Assembly (NCBI GenBank): GCA_031292515.1
Contig: JARLGZ010000279.1
Location: 1 to 64,000 of the forward strand
Source of the DNA: Puia sp.
GTDB taxonomy: Bacteria > Bacteroidota > Bacteroidia > Chitinophagales > Chitinophagaceae
Reading direction: 5' to 3'
DNA: 64,000 bases
The notes under the pieces are model-generated. The model searched no databases. It was not told where the DNA came from and was given only the letters and a program-made list of their open reading frames with translations. The position numbers and the translations under genes are program-made. Positions within the stretch are counted from its first letter, which is position 1. Every line of letters begins with the position of its first letter. Positions 53,440 to 61,215 of the stretch are shown piece after piece.

Positions 53440-53922
53440 TTAAATCTGCTTTGCTCCGGCTATGCCCGGTCCGGATGGCCTGACAAAGCCTGAAAAGACT
53501 CCTTTTGCGATCGGCTCCCCGGCTGCATCATGCATCTCAATGCGGCATTTCAGCTTTCCGAAACGGAAATATTGTTTCGTCGAAATGACCGTGACTTTCT
53601 CTCCCGGCAATACCATCTTATAAAAAGCAACGTCTGTCGAAGCCAGCAATGGCATCCACTTATTGCCCGGTGTAACCGCAAATTCTCCGGGGGAGAGGCC
53701 TACCAGGTATATTCCCAGCACCACAAGTCCTATCTGCGCCATGATCTCGGTTACAATGACCCCGGGCGTGACAGGGTTGCCCGGAAAATGATCCTCATAA
53801 AAAAAAGCATCCTCCTTCAGCGTGTAGTCCCCGATCACTTTATCTTCGGTCAGCAAAGTGATGTTATCCACAAAAAGGAAAGAGGATTTGTAAGGCAAAT
53901 GACTCAATATATCGTTGTACAT
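53440..53922 (-). CDS. 3-hydroxyacyl-ACP dehydratase, FabZ-like
   Basis: A 160-residue hotdog-fold dehydratase. LPYKSSFLFVDNI opens the fold and YEDHFPGNPVTPGVIVTEI carries catalytic His45 and Glu59, as in FabZ. It is separate from the housekeeping FabZ fused to LpxC elsewhere in the window, so it is the cluster's own dehydratase, forming the double bonds of a polyene or acting before the reductase. It is followed by the ketosynthase and preceded by a repeat-filled gap of 86 bp after the SDR gene. Confidence 0.9.
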   Translation of the reverse strand: MYNDILSHLPYKSSFLFVDNITLLTEDKVIGDYTLKEDAFFYEDHFPGNPVTPGVIVTEIMAQIGLVVLGIYLVGLSPGEFAVTPGNKWMPLLASTDVAFYKMVLPGEKVTVISTKQYFRFGKLKCRIEMHDAAGEPIAKGVFSGFVRPSGPGIAGAKQI

Positions 53923-53926
53923 CTTA

Positions 53927-54002
53927 TTCGATCATTATCGTCTTCGATCATCATCGTCTTTGAACATTATCGTCCGGCTATTGTCATCCGATTATTGTCA
54001 TC
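53927..54002. repeat. Degenerate tandem repeat within the pigment operon
   Basis: Five tandem units: three of 16 nt (TTCGATCATTATCGTC, TTCGATCATCATCGTC, TTTGAACATTATCGTC) and two of 14 nt (CGGCTATTGTCATC, CGATTATTGTCATC). They fill the gap between the SDR and dehydratase genes. Confidence 0.75.
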
Positions 54003-54008
54003 CATTCA

Positions 54009-54869
54009 TTAAAGACAATGCTCGCCCCCGTCCACGTGGATCACCGACCCATTGATCCACGAAGCCTCATCGGTGCATAATAAATAAATCACGTTTGCCA
54101 CATCCTCCGGTCTTGTCATCCTTCCCAGAGGATTTCTGGCATTCGATAGTTCGACCAGTTTTTCACTTCCAGGTATCTTCTTAAGGGAGGGCGTTTCCGT
54201 GATGCCCGCCTGGACCAAATTAGTCTTTAACCCATATTTACCAAACTCGACCGCCATATAGGTCGCAAGACTTTCAAGGGATGCCTTGGCTATGGAAACG
54301 GCGGCATACCCTTCCCAGTATTTATGCGCCCCTTCGCTGGTCAGACCGATCACCCGTGCATCCGGATGAAAGAACTCCTCCTTCAAAAGAGCCCTTACCC
54401 AGTCCAGCAAACTGGTCGACATCGCGTAAGTAGTAAGGTCGATATCCCCTATTGAAAGCACTTCCTGTTCCCGCTTGCGGCTGCTGTCGCCTGTGCGGCC
54501 ACCCCCCTCCTGATCGCTGTCCTTCCCATCGGAGCCTGCCGGGGTCGCCAACGGCTTTAAATTACCCCTTGCAATCGAATGAAGTAATAAACGGACACAA
54601 GGTCTTTCACCGACTATGAGCCGGAACTGCTCCATAAAAGACAGCCTGCCCCTTTCATCCAGCGCATTGCTATTGAACGGAAGAATGGTCACCCCGCATT
54701 GTAAGCCGAGAAGGGAAAGCCTCTCCTTTAGCGATCTCTCCGCCATAGCAGTCTCCCGGTATAAAACCGCGAGATTCATGCCATGACCCGCCAGTTTTTC
54801 AACCGTGGCAAGGCCGAATCCGCTCGAGCCGCCTAAAACGACAGCCCACATGCCCGAAAATTGTTTCAT
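54009..54869 (-). CDS. SDR-family reductase with enoyl-ACP-reductase-type active site
   Basis: A 286-residue short-chain dehydrogenase fold. The nucleotide motif is GGSSGFGLATVE (about 13-24). The active site reads Y188AAVSIAK195, that is Tyr-X6-Lys, the spacing of FabI/FabL enoyl-ACP reductases rather than the Tyr-X3-Lys of ketoreductases. The C-terminus NLVQAGITETPSLKKIPG is also FabL-like. Residues of about 108-138 form a hydrophilic insert (GSDGKDSDQEGGGRTGDSS). It is the first gene of the minus-strand operon, with a -7 element 7 bp before the ATG. Reducing the chain fits a saturated alkyl precursor for the resorcinol. Ketoreductase activity cannot be excluded. Confidence 0.85.
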   Translation of the reverse strand: MKQFSGMWAVVLGGSSGFGLATVEKLAGHGMNLAVLYRETAMAERSLKERLSLLGLQCGVTILPFNSNALDERGRLSFMEQFRLIVGERPCVRLLLHSIARGNLKPLATPAGSDGKDSDQEGGGRTGDSSRKREQEVLSIGDIDLTTYAMSTSLLDWVRALLKEEFFHPDARVIGLTSEGAHKYWEGYAAVSIAKASLESLATYMAVEFGKYGLKTNLVQAGITETPSLKKIPGSEKLVELSNARNPLGRMTRPEDVANVIYLLCTDEASWINGSVIHVDGGEHCL

Positions 54870-54876
54870 AAACCGT

Positions 54877-54884
54877 CAAAAATA
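54877..54884 (-). promoter_or_regulatory. -7 promoter element (TATTTTTG) of the minus-strand pigment operon
   Basis: An exact TAnnTTTG match, seven bases before the SDR ATG at 54869, so the operon mRNA would be almost leaderless. Confidence 0.6.
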
Positions 54885-54936
54885 AGCGAAATGTGCTAGA
54901 ATTGTAAAAAGGGTTGCCATTCAATCCTCACAGGCT

Positions 54937-54978
54937 ATCATTGCACGCACCAGGACTATCATTGTACGCACCAGGATC
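54937..54978. repeat. 21-bp tandem duplication in the divergent pigment promoter region
   Basis: ATCATTGCACGCACCAGGACT (54937-54957) is followed directly by ATCATTGTACGCACCAGGATC (54958-54978), with three mismatches. It lies between the two divergent pigment operons and could be a regulator site or a simple duplication. Confidence 0.8.
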
Positions 54979-55038
54979 TTATATATCATTATAATTAATT
55001 AATTTGCCGTTTGATCAGCCAAGGTGGGACCAGCTAAG

Positions 55039-55054
55039 GGGATTGATTAATCCC
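55039..55054. promoter_or_regulatory. Inverted repeat upstream of the plus-strand pigment operon
   Basis: GGGATT and AATCCC surround GATT, about 70 bp before the first plus-strand gene. A regulator site is possible. No exact -7 element was found for this operon. Confidence 0.3.
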
Positions 55055-55121
55055 AATCTCACAAATAGTTTATTATCAACCAATTAAGAACAGCTCATCG
55101 CTTGGTCTGTTTTTTGTACTC

Positions 55122-55622
55122 ATGAATCGGCCTATGCAGCTAAGAATGATTTTCGCACTCGTCCCTATCCTGTCTGCCCTGTTTGTGGAAGGAAGAGGAT
55201 TGCGGCAGGTTTTTGATAAGCAGGCGTTTTATAAAGTCATGGAGACCGGGGACCTCGGTCAGATCAATGACGAATTGACAAAAATCGGGTCGGCTTCCCT
55301 TCCCGAAAAAGAAGCCTACGAAGGAGCCCTGTTGATGAGAAAAGCCGGACTGACCGGCAATCCGGCCGATAAATTGAAATTTTTTAAAGCCGGGCGTATA
55401 AAACTGGAATCCTCCCTGATAAAGGACAGCAGCAACGGTGAATATCATTTTTTGCGCCTTACCATACAGGAACATGCCCCCGGAATCGTAAGGTATCATG
55501 CGGAACTGAAAAAAGACAGCCGGTACCTTCACGATACCTTCAAAAGCTTGTCGCCTGTCGTCCGGCAAGCCATTATTGATTACAGCAAAAATTCGAAAAT
55601 ATTGCGCCCGGAAGATTTTTAA
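55122..55622 (+). CDS. Hypothetical exported protein of the pigment cluster
   Basis: A 166-residue protein with an N-terminal hydrophobic segment (MIFALVPILSALFV) that looks like a signal peptide. The mature part is helical and Lys-rich: FYKVMETGDLGQINDEL, EAYEGALLMRKAGLTGNPADK, EYHFLRLTIQEHAPGIVRYH. No family is recognised. It begins the plus-strand operon 12 bp before darA, so it probably belongs to the pathway, perhaps as a periplasmic factor for assembly or transport of the pigment. An alternative start is the ATG 24 bp inside. Confidence 0.75.
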   Translation: MNRPMQLRMIFALVPILSALFVEGRGLRQVFDKQAFYKVMETGDLGQINDELTKIGSASLPEKEAYEGALLMRKAGLTGNPADKLKFFKAGRIKLESSLIKDSSNGEYHFLRLTIQEHAPGIVRYHAELKKDSRYLHDTFKSLSPVVRQAIIDYSKNSKILRPEDF

Positions 55623-55634
55623 TTTAACAGTAGC

Positions 55635-56534
55635 ATGAGCAAGAAAGTATTAGCCATCTATTACACGCAATCCGGGCAATTGGAGGAAATCATAGATTCT
55701 TTCATTTCACCCTTTGCCGGATCAGGAATTTCCGTAGAAAAAGTACGGATCCGACCAGCAAACGATTACCCGTTTCCCTGGACAGGGAAACGCTTTTACA
55801 GCGTGATGCCGGATTGCGTCTTATCGATACCTGCCCCCCTTGCTCCTTTTGTATTGAAAGAAACCTCCTACGATCTCATTGTCCTGGGCTACCAGGCCTG
55901 GTTCCTGTTCCCCGGCATCCCCACCAACTCCTTGCTGCGCGACCCGTCTTTTCAATCCGTTCTCCCAAATACGCCGGTCATAACCATAACAGGGGCAAGG
56001 AATATGTGGATCAACGCGTTCGGGGAAATAAAGAAATCCCTTTCGGAAACCGGGGCTAACCTGGTCGGCAATATTGCGCTCGTAGATAAAAATCCCAACG
56101 TAATCAGTTTTGTCACCATCTTCCATTGGCTGCTCGGAGGAAAAAAAGACCGTTACCTGAATATTTTTCCGCCGCCCGGCGTCGCAGAAGCGGATATCGA
56201 CCACGCTAAAACATTCGGCGCGATCGTAGTCCCCTACCTGAACACCAATCGTTGGAACGGAATGCAGGCCGAACTCGTCCGTAATAAAGCGGTCGACCTG
56301 AAATACACGCTATGGTTGCTCGAGACCAGGGCCGTTCCTACTTACACGGTATGGGCCCGTTTCATCGAAAAAAAGAAGAAAAAGACCGCCTGGCTGCTGG
56401 CATTCAAATACTATCTTTTGTTTGCCCTCTTCGTAGGCGCCCCTATCCTGATCCTCATAGACGCGATTTTTCGAAAGCCCTTTCTTTCCAACCGGATAAA
56501 AGCGAGGAAACAATATTTCTTAGAATTGAATTAA
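55635..56534 (+). CDS. darA: DarA, dialkylresorcinol condensing enzyme
   Basis: A 299-residue protein matching DarA of flexirubin and dialkylresorcinol clusters. The N-terminal half has a flavodoxin-like look (VLAIYYTQSGQLEEII, DLIVLGYQAWFLFPGIPTN, PVITITGARNMW), and a hydrophobic C-terminal segment (about 250-277, LLAFKYYLLFALFVGAPILIL) may anchor it in the membrane. DarA joins a beta-ketoacyl thioester with an enoyl partner to form, after ring closure and aromatisation, the 2,5-dialkylresorcinol. It is followed at 10 bp by darB. Confidence 0.88.
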   Translation: MSKKVLAIYYTQSGQLEEIIDSFISPFAGSGISVEKVRIRPANDYPFPWTGKRFYSVMPDCVLSIPAPLAPFVLKETSYDLIVLGYQAWFLFPGIPTNSLLRDPSFQSVLPNTPVITITGARNMWINAFGEIKKSLSETGANLVGNIALVDKNPNVISFVTIFHWLLGGKKDRYLNIFPPPGVAEADIDHAKTFGAIVVPYLNTNRWNGMQAELVRNKAVDLKYTLWLLETRAVPTYTVWARFIEKKKKKTAWLLAFKYYLLFALFVGAPILILIDAIFRKPFLSNRIKARKQYFLELN

Positions 56535-56544
56535 TATAAAAAAG

Positions 56545-57693
56545 ATGTCCATTAAGCAGGTCTATATCACAAATACGTCCGTCTTTCTTCCCAATGATCC
56601 GGTATCAAATGATGAAATGGAATCCTACCTGGGTTTTATTAATGACAAACCTTCAAAATCCAGGAAGATCGTCCTGCGGAATAATGGTATAAAAACCAGG
56701 TACTACGCCCTCGCAAAAGGGGGGAAACCTACGCATACCAATGCGGAAATGACGGCGCTCGCTATTAAGTCTTTATTCGCGGGGAATCCGGAAAAAATAA
56801 AAGACCTCCAGTTGCTCTCCTGCGGAACCTCCTCCCCCGATCAGATGATGCCTTCTCATGGCGTCATGACGCATGGCTGGCTACCCGAAACGAATGCCAT
56901 CGAAGTCGTTTCGCCCTCCGGCGTCTGCTGTGCAGGCATGCACGCATTCAAATACGCTTACCTGGCGGTCCGGGCAGGCGATGTGGAACTGGCTGTCGCC
57001 ACCGGATCCGAAAGATTTTCCGGCTCATTGGTGTCGAACGCATTCGAAGAGGAGACGCAGAAACTGACAGAGCTTAAAAAAAACCCCTATATCTCCTTCG
57101 ATAAGGAATTTCTGAGATGGATGCTGTCCGACGGGGCCGCCGCCTTCCTGCTATCCGACACGAAAAATGAAACGGGCCTGAGCCTTCGCGTGGACTGGAT
57201 AGAAGGGGTCTCCTATGCCAACGAGATGGAGGTCTGTATGTATATGGCAAGTGAAAAACAGCCCGACGGGACCTTGAAAAGCTATTTGGACTTCACCCCG
57301 GAAGAGATCGCAGAGAGGTCCATTTTAAGCATCAAACAGGATATAAAATTATTAAGCGACAATATCGTCCCGCTCGGCGGCAGGAAAATAAAGGAGATCT
57401 TCGAACGGAGAGGCCTTACCACGGAGGATGTCGATTATTTCCTGCCGCACATCTCCAGCGATTTTTTTAAGAGCAAGATCTTCGACCTGATGGCCCTTTA
57501 CGGCAAGGGGATCCCCTATGAAAAATGGTTTATCAATCTGACCACCCTCGGAAATGTCGGCGCCTGCTCCGCCTACCTGATGGTCCATGAATTGTTTCAC
57601 AGCGGGAAACTAAAAAAAGGAGAAAGAATCCTATTACTGGTTCCGGAAAGCGGAAGGTTCTCCTATATGTATGCGATGATGACGGTATGCTGA
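56545..57693 (+). CDS. darB: DarB, ketosynthase III of dialkylresorcinol synthesis
   Basis: A 382-residue FabH-like thiolase-fold protein. The nucleophile is probably Cys129 in SGVCCAGMHA, the second of two neighbouring Cys. The later His lies in FLPHISSDFF and the Asn region in LTTLGNVGACSAYL. DarB works with DarA to make 1,3-cyclohexanedione intermediates that are oxidised to dialkylresorcinols, the alcohol half of flexirubins. It is tightly linked to darA and followed by an unknown gene at 36 bp. Confidence 0.9.
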   Translation: MSIKQVYITNTSVFLPNDPVSNDEMESYLGFINDKPSKSRKIVLRNNGIKTRYYALAKGGKPTHTNAEMTALAIKSLFAGNPEKIKDLQLLSCGTSSPDQMMPSHGVMTHGWLPETNAIEVVSPSGVCCAGMHAFKYAYLAVRAGDVELAVATGSERFSGSLVSNAFEEETQKLTELKKNPYISFDKEFLRWMLSDGAAAFLLSDTKNETGLSLRVDWIEGVSYANEMEVCMYMASEKQPDGTLKSYLDFTPEEIAERSILSIKQDIKLLSDNIVPLGGRKIKEIFERRGLTTEDVDYFLPHISSDFFKSKIFDLMALYGKGIPYEKWFINLTTLGNVGACSAYLMVHELFHSGKLKKGERILLLVPESGRFSYMYAMMTVC

Positions 57694-57729
57694 ATTCGCA
57701 GACCGTTTGCTTTCAATAAAACGAAACAG

Positions 57730-58137
57730 ATGAAAAAGGAAGATGTTCCCCAGGACCTGAGTTCCCTGGGCAAAATCACGAAGGAAGTCTGTTATGCCAC
57801 AGACCCGTCGGGCAAATACACAACCGAACTGAGTCGCGGATGGGATATCAAGATCACCGCGCTCGATGCGGCCTGGGACGATATCAAAGACCGGATCACA
57901 CTGGCCGCTGAAAAATGTGCCAACAACCAGGCAAGTCCGATCCTTTATTTCATGGAACGCGGATTGATGGACATCGGGATCGTATCTGCTTATACCGGCT
58001 TCTGGAAATGGCAGGTGAAAAGGCACCTGAAACCGTCCGTCTTTAAGAAATTATCCGATAAAAAATTACAGCGATACGCCGGTGTCTTCAACGTAAGTAT
58101 CCCGGAACTTAAAACCATGACCCTGCATGAAGATTGA
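57730..58137 (+). CDS. Unknown protein between darB and the BtrH-like gene
   Basis: A 135-residue soluble protein (MKKEDVPQDLSSLGK). Notable segments: EVCYATDPSGKYTTELSRGW, ILYFMERGLMDIGIVSAYTG and KWQVKRHLKPSVFKKLSDKKL, the last helical and basic. No domain is recognised. Its end overlaps the BtrH-like gene by 11 bp, pointing to coupled translation and perhaps a protein complex. The position in the operon suggests a role in joining or processing the pigment halves, but this is unproven. Confidence 0.78.
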   Translation: MKKEDVPQDLSSLGKITKEVCYATDPSGKYTTELSRGWDIKITALDAAWDDIKDRITLAAEKCANNQASPILYFMERGLMDIGIVSAYTGFWKWQVKRHLKPSVFKKLSDKKLQRYAGVFNVSIPELKTMTLHED

Positions 58138-59155
58138 CTTTGAACACCTCCAGGCAGCTCACTGCGAGACGGGGGTCACCCGCAACCTGCTGAAATATGC
58201 CGGGGTGGAACAGATAACGGAGCCGCTGGCTTTCGGCATCGGCGCGGGGCTTTTTTTTGTCTATATTCCCATCCTCAAAATCAACAACGGACCGGTGATC
58301 GCCTTTCGTACCCAACCCGGGCTCATTTTCAAGAGGACCTGCCAGGCATTGGGCATCCCGGTCATCCGTAAGAAGTTCAACACCAAAGAGCAGGCCGGGC
58401 TGGTTTTAAAAGAATGCCTGGACAGAGGCCAGCCGGTAGGCTGCCAGGTAGGAGTCTATTACCTTTCTTATTTCCCAAAGGAATATCGTTTTCATTTCAA
58501 CGCCCATAACCTGGTCGTCTATGGCCGGGAACAAAATCACGATGAGGATCATTATCTGATCAGTGATCCCATCATGGAGAAGCCTACTGTCCTCACCGCC
58601 TATGAGCTCGAACGGGTACGTTTCGCCAGGGGAGCCCTCGCACCCAGGGGCCAATTATACTATCCGGAACAAAACAGCATCATCAGCGATGACCGTATGA
58701 GAAAGGCTATCAGGAGCGGAATCGAAAAGAATATCCGTAACATGCTTCACATCCCCGGCCCTATCGCCGGCGTAAAAGGAATCCGCTATACCGGCCGGAA
58801 AATAAAAAAATGGCGGGACAAACTCGGGTTGAAAAAAGCAGGTCTGTATCTTGCCCAGATGGTCCGCATGCAGGAAGAAATTGGTACCGGCGGCGGCGGA
58901 TTCCGGTATATCTATGCCGCCTTTTTACAGGAAGCGCAAGCCTGGCATCCGGACGACCGTCTGCTGGAAATCTCAAATATGTTTACCCGCTCCGGCGATT
59001 CCTGGCGCGAAGCAGCTATACAGGCCGCCGGAATTTATAAGGGCAGGATCGGCAGTCAACAGGATTTTGACGTGATAGGCGACCAGCTGGTCGAAATAGC
59101 CGGGTTGGAGAAACAGGCGTTTGAAGCATTGTCGAAAATCAAATGGCATCCATGA
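58127..59155 (+). CDS. BtrH N-terminal domain protein, candidate acyltransferase
   Basis: A 342-residue protein with the BtrH N-terminal domain (about 1-150): HLQAAHCETGVTRNLL with nucleophile candidate Cys13, and HFNAHNLVVYG for the His. The C-terminal half (about 200-340, MAR-rich helices) resembles the DUF4872 domain usually fused to it. BtrH in butirosin synthesis transfers an acyl chain from an acyl carrier protein to an acceptor. Here it lies between darAB and a second ACP, making it a candidate for esterifying the aryl polyene onto the dialkylresorcinol. It overlaps both neighbours (11 bp and 13 bp). Confidence 0.83.
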   Translation: MKIDFEHLQAAHCETGVTRNLLKYAGVEQITEPLAFGIGAGLFFVYIPILKINNGPVIAFRTQPGLIFKRTCQALGIPVIRKKFNTKEQAGLVLKECLDRGQPVGCQVGVYYLSYFPKEYRFHFNAHNLVVYGREQNHDEDHYLISDPIMEKPTVLTAYELERVRFARGALAPRGQLYYPEQNSIISDDRMRKAIRSGIEKNIRNMLHIPGPIAGVKGIRYTGRKIKKWRDKLGLKKAGLYLAQMVRMQEEIGTGGGGFRYIYAAFLQEAQAWHPDDRLLEISNMFTRSGDSWREAAIQAAGIYKGRIGSQQDFDVIGDQLVEIAGLEKQAFEALSKIKWHP

Positions 59156-59928
59156 ACCAACACGACGAGCAGACCGAAACTTTTGCCGTCGAGGTGGAAG
59201 ATCTCGGCTTCAGTTATCCGGGACAACCCGGCAGGTATTTCTCCCACTTCAATTTAAAAATAGCCGTGGCAGAAAGATTTGGCCTGTTTGGACCCAACGG
59301 GGCCGGGAAAACCACACTCCTGCACCTGATGACCGGGTTGCTGTCTTCCCGGGAAGGAACTATCCGGATCCTGGGAAAAGAAATAAAAAAAGACAACCAA
59401 TCGGCCCGGCGCTTCTTCGGATTCGTCCCTCAGGACTTCTCCTTTTATGAAGAGCTAAGTCCCCGGGAAAACCTTGAATTCTTCGGGGCTTGGTCAGGTC
59501 TTAAGGGCGTGGAAATCAGGAAAAGAACCACCGAGCTGCTGGAAATATTAGACCTTACAGATGTACGTGATAAACAGGCACAGCAATTCTCGGGAGGCAT
59601 GAAACGGAGACTGAACCTTGCCATCGGAGTCATCCACCAGCCTCGCGTGCTATTCCTGGATGAACCGACAGTAGGGGTAGACGTACAAACCCGTTATGCC
59701 ATCGTCAACTACCTGAAAGAGCTGAATAGAAAGGGCACCACTCTTGTCTACACCTCCCACCAACTTGCTGAGGCGGAAGAGCTATGCGAGAAAATAGCAC
59801 TGATGGACAAAGGAACCCTCGTTGCGCACGACGACCTCCAAAAACTGCTTGCAGAACACCGGCAGGAAGGCCTCGAAGGGCTTTTTTTAACCCTTACCGG
59901 CAAAAACTACGGGAACGACCATGTATAA
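59143..59928 (+). CDS. ABC transporter ATP-binding protein of the pigment cluster
   Basis: A 261-residue ABC ATPase: Walker A GPNGAGKTT (about 48-56), signature FSGGMKRRLNLAIG, Walker B VLFLDEPTVGVD, and the switch His in TSHQLAEAEELC. It resembles drug and lipid exporters of the DrrA/CcmA type. An ATG nine bases later (59152) would give a 4-bp ATGA overlap with the BtrH-like gene and is an equally good start. Its end overlaps the permease by 8 bp. The pair probably moves the pigment or a precursor to the outer membrane. Confidence 0.92.
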   Translation: MASMNQHDEQTETFAVEVEDLGFSYPGQPGRYFSHFNLKIAVAERFGLFGPNGAGKTTLLHLMTGLLSSREGTIRILGKEIKKDNQSARRFFGFVPQDFSFYEELSPRENLEFFGAWSGLKGVEIRKRTTELLEILDLTDVRDKQAQQFSGGMKRRLNLAIGVIHQPRVLFLDEPTVGVDVQTRYAIVNYLKELNRKGTTLVYTSHQLAEAEELCEKIALMDKGTLVAHDDLQKLLAEHRQEGLEGLFLTLTGKNYGNDHV

Positions 59929-61201
59929 GCTCTGGGCCACCATATTAAAGGATGTGCGGATCCTGCTCCGCGACAAGCCGGGTCTGCTCTTTATGTTTGG
60001 CATGCCCATCCTGCTCGTCCTCGTCATTACTACAATCCAGAACAGCACCTTCGACCTGGTCAGCAAAAATAAAGTACCTCTGCTGCTATGCAACCGCGAT
60101 ACCGGCGCCGCAAGCCGGCAACTAATCCAGGCTATCGATAAAATCGACATGTTCAGGCTGATAAACCTCCCAAAGGATGAAACCGGGAAAGACATCACGG
60201 GTCGTATGCATAGCAAAGATGCACTCCTGGCCATGATCATACCACCCGACTTCTCCACGAAAATCGACGCGAAAGCCCGGAAAATTGCCGGCAAGGCGTT
60301 GAATACATTCGGCCTCGAAGGGGAGAAGGGCGCAGCCGGCGAAGATAGCGTCGAGCCGATCGATTTATATTATCACCCGATCCTGCAGCAATCCTTCCGA
60401 AGCTCCGTACAAGGCGCATTGTACAGCGCATTGCAACTGGTAGAAAGCAGGCAAATATTGAGAACGCTCTACTTCTCCATCAATGAGAAACAACTACCCG
60501 ATTCTTTAGAGAAGGATCTGCTGCACAACAATCTGTCTATCAATGAAATTCCTGTTCTGCTGGACAATAGCAGACCGCTGCCCAATGCGTCCCAGCACAA
60601 TATACCGGCGTGGACCGTCTTCGCCATGTTTTTTATCGTCCTGTCTTTGAGCGGCAGCATCGTCAGGGAGAAACTGAACGGAAGCTTTATCCGGCTAAAG
60701 ACCCTGCCAACCCACTATATCCTTGTTTTGCTGTCAAAGCAGGTGACCTATCTGGGCGTCACGCTGATCCAGGCCGCAATTATCTTCGCGATAGGGGTCT
60801 GGATATTCCCCTATATGGGACTGCCCGCCCTGAATCTCCCTTCGGATATCTCCGGCTTATTTTTCGTCTCCCTCCTTTGCGGGTGGTGTGCGGTGAGCTA
60901 TGCGATCTGTATCGGCGTCTTTGCGCGGACACAGGAACAGGCCAACGCGTTTGGTGCGGTGTCCATCGTCATACTCGCCGCTATCGGAGGTCTGATGGTA
61001 CCCAGTTTCGCCATGCCCGGCTCATTCAGGACCCTTATAAAGATATCTCCGTTGCATTGGTGCCTGGAGGCCTACTATGGACTATTCCTGGAAGGAGGAA
61101 AATTAAAGGATGTTTTGATGAATATTATACCTTTAGTGATTATTGCCGTCACCTTGCAACTGGCGACGCTTTGGGGACTACGACAAAAAAAACTGATCTG
61201 A
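59921..61201 (+). CDS. ABC-2 type transporter permease of the pigment cluster
   Basis: A 426-residue permease of the ABC-2 family. TM1 is near the N-terminus (about 22-42, LLFMFGMPILLVLVITTI), a large extracytoplasmic domain follows (about 45-225), and five TM helices fill the C-terminal half (TVFAMFFIVLSLSGSIV, VTLIQAAIIFAIGVWIF, ISGLFFVSLLCGWCAV, AVSIVILAAIGGLMV, and VLMNIIPLVIIAVTL). The layout is that of YhfG/DrrB-like exporters. It overlaps the ATPase gene and is followed by ACP2 after 14 bp. Confidence 0.9.
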   Translation: MYKLWATILKDVRILLRDKPGLLFMFGMPILLVLVITTIQNSTFDLVSKNKVPLLLCNRDTGAASRQLIQAIDKIDMFRLINLPKDETGKDITGRMHSKDALLAMIIPPDFSTKIDAKARKIAGKALNTFGLEGEKGAAGEDSVEPIDLYYHPILQQSFRSSVQGALYSALQLVESRQILRTLYFSINEKQLPDSLEKDLLHNNLSINEIPVLLDNSRPLPNASQHNIPAWTVFAMFFIVLSLSGSIVREKLNGSFIRLKTLPTHYILVLLSKQVTYLGVTLIQAAIIFAIGVWIFPYMGLPALNLPSDISGLFFVSLLCGWCAVSYAICIGVFARTQEQANAFGAVSIVILAAIGGLMVPSFAMPGSFRTLIKISPLHWCLEAYYGLFLEGGKLKDVLMNIIPLVIIAVTLQLATLWGLRQKKLI

Positions 61202-61215
61202 ATCATACTTATAAA

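Noticed and set aside
53927-54002. Possible CRISPR array in the tandem repeats
   Set aside because: The units are 14-16 nt, directly adjacent without unique spacers, and no cas genes are present.
60610-61215. Upstream extension of the ACP2 frame by about 200 codons
   Set aside because: It overlaps the permease in another frame, and its Arg/Pro/Cys-rich composition is not protein-like; the ATG at 61216 gives a normal ACP.
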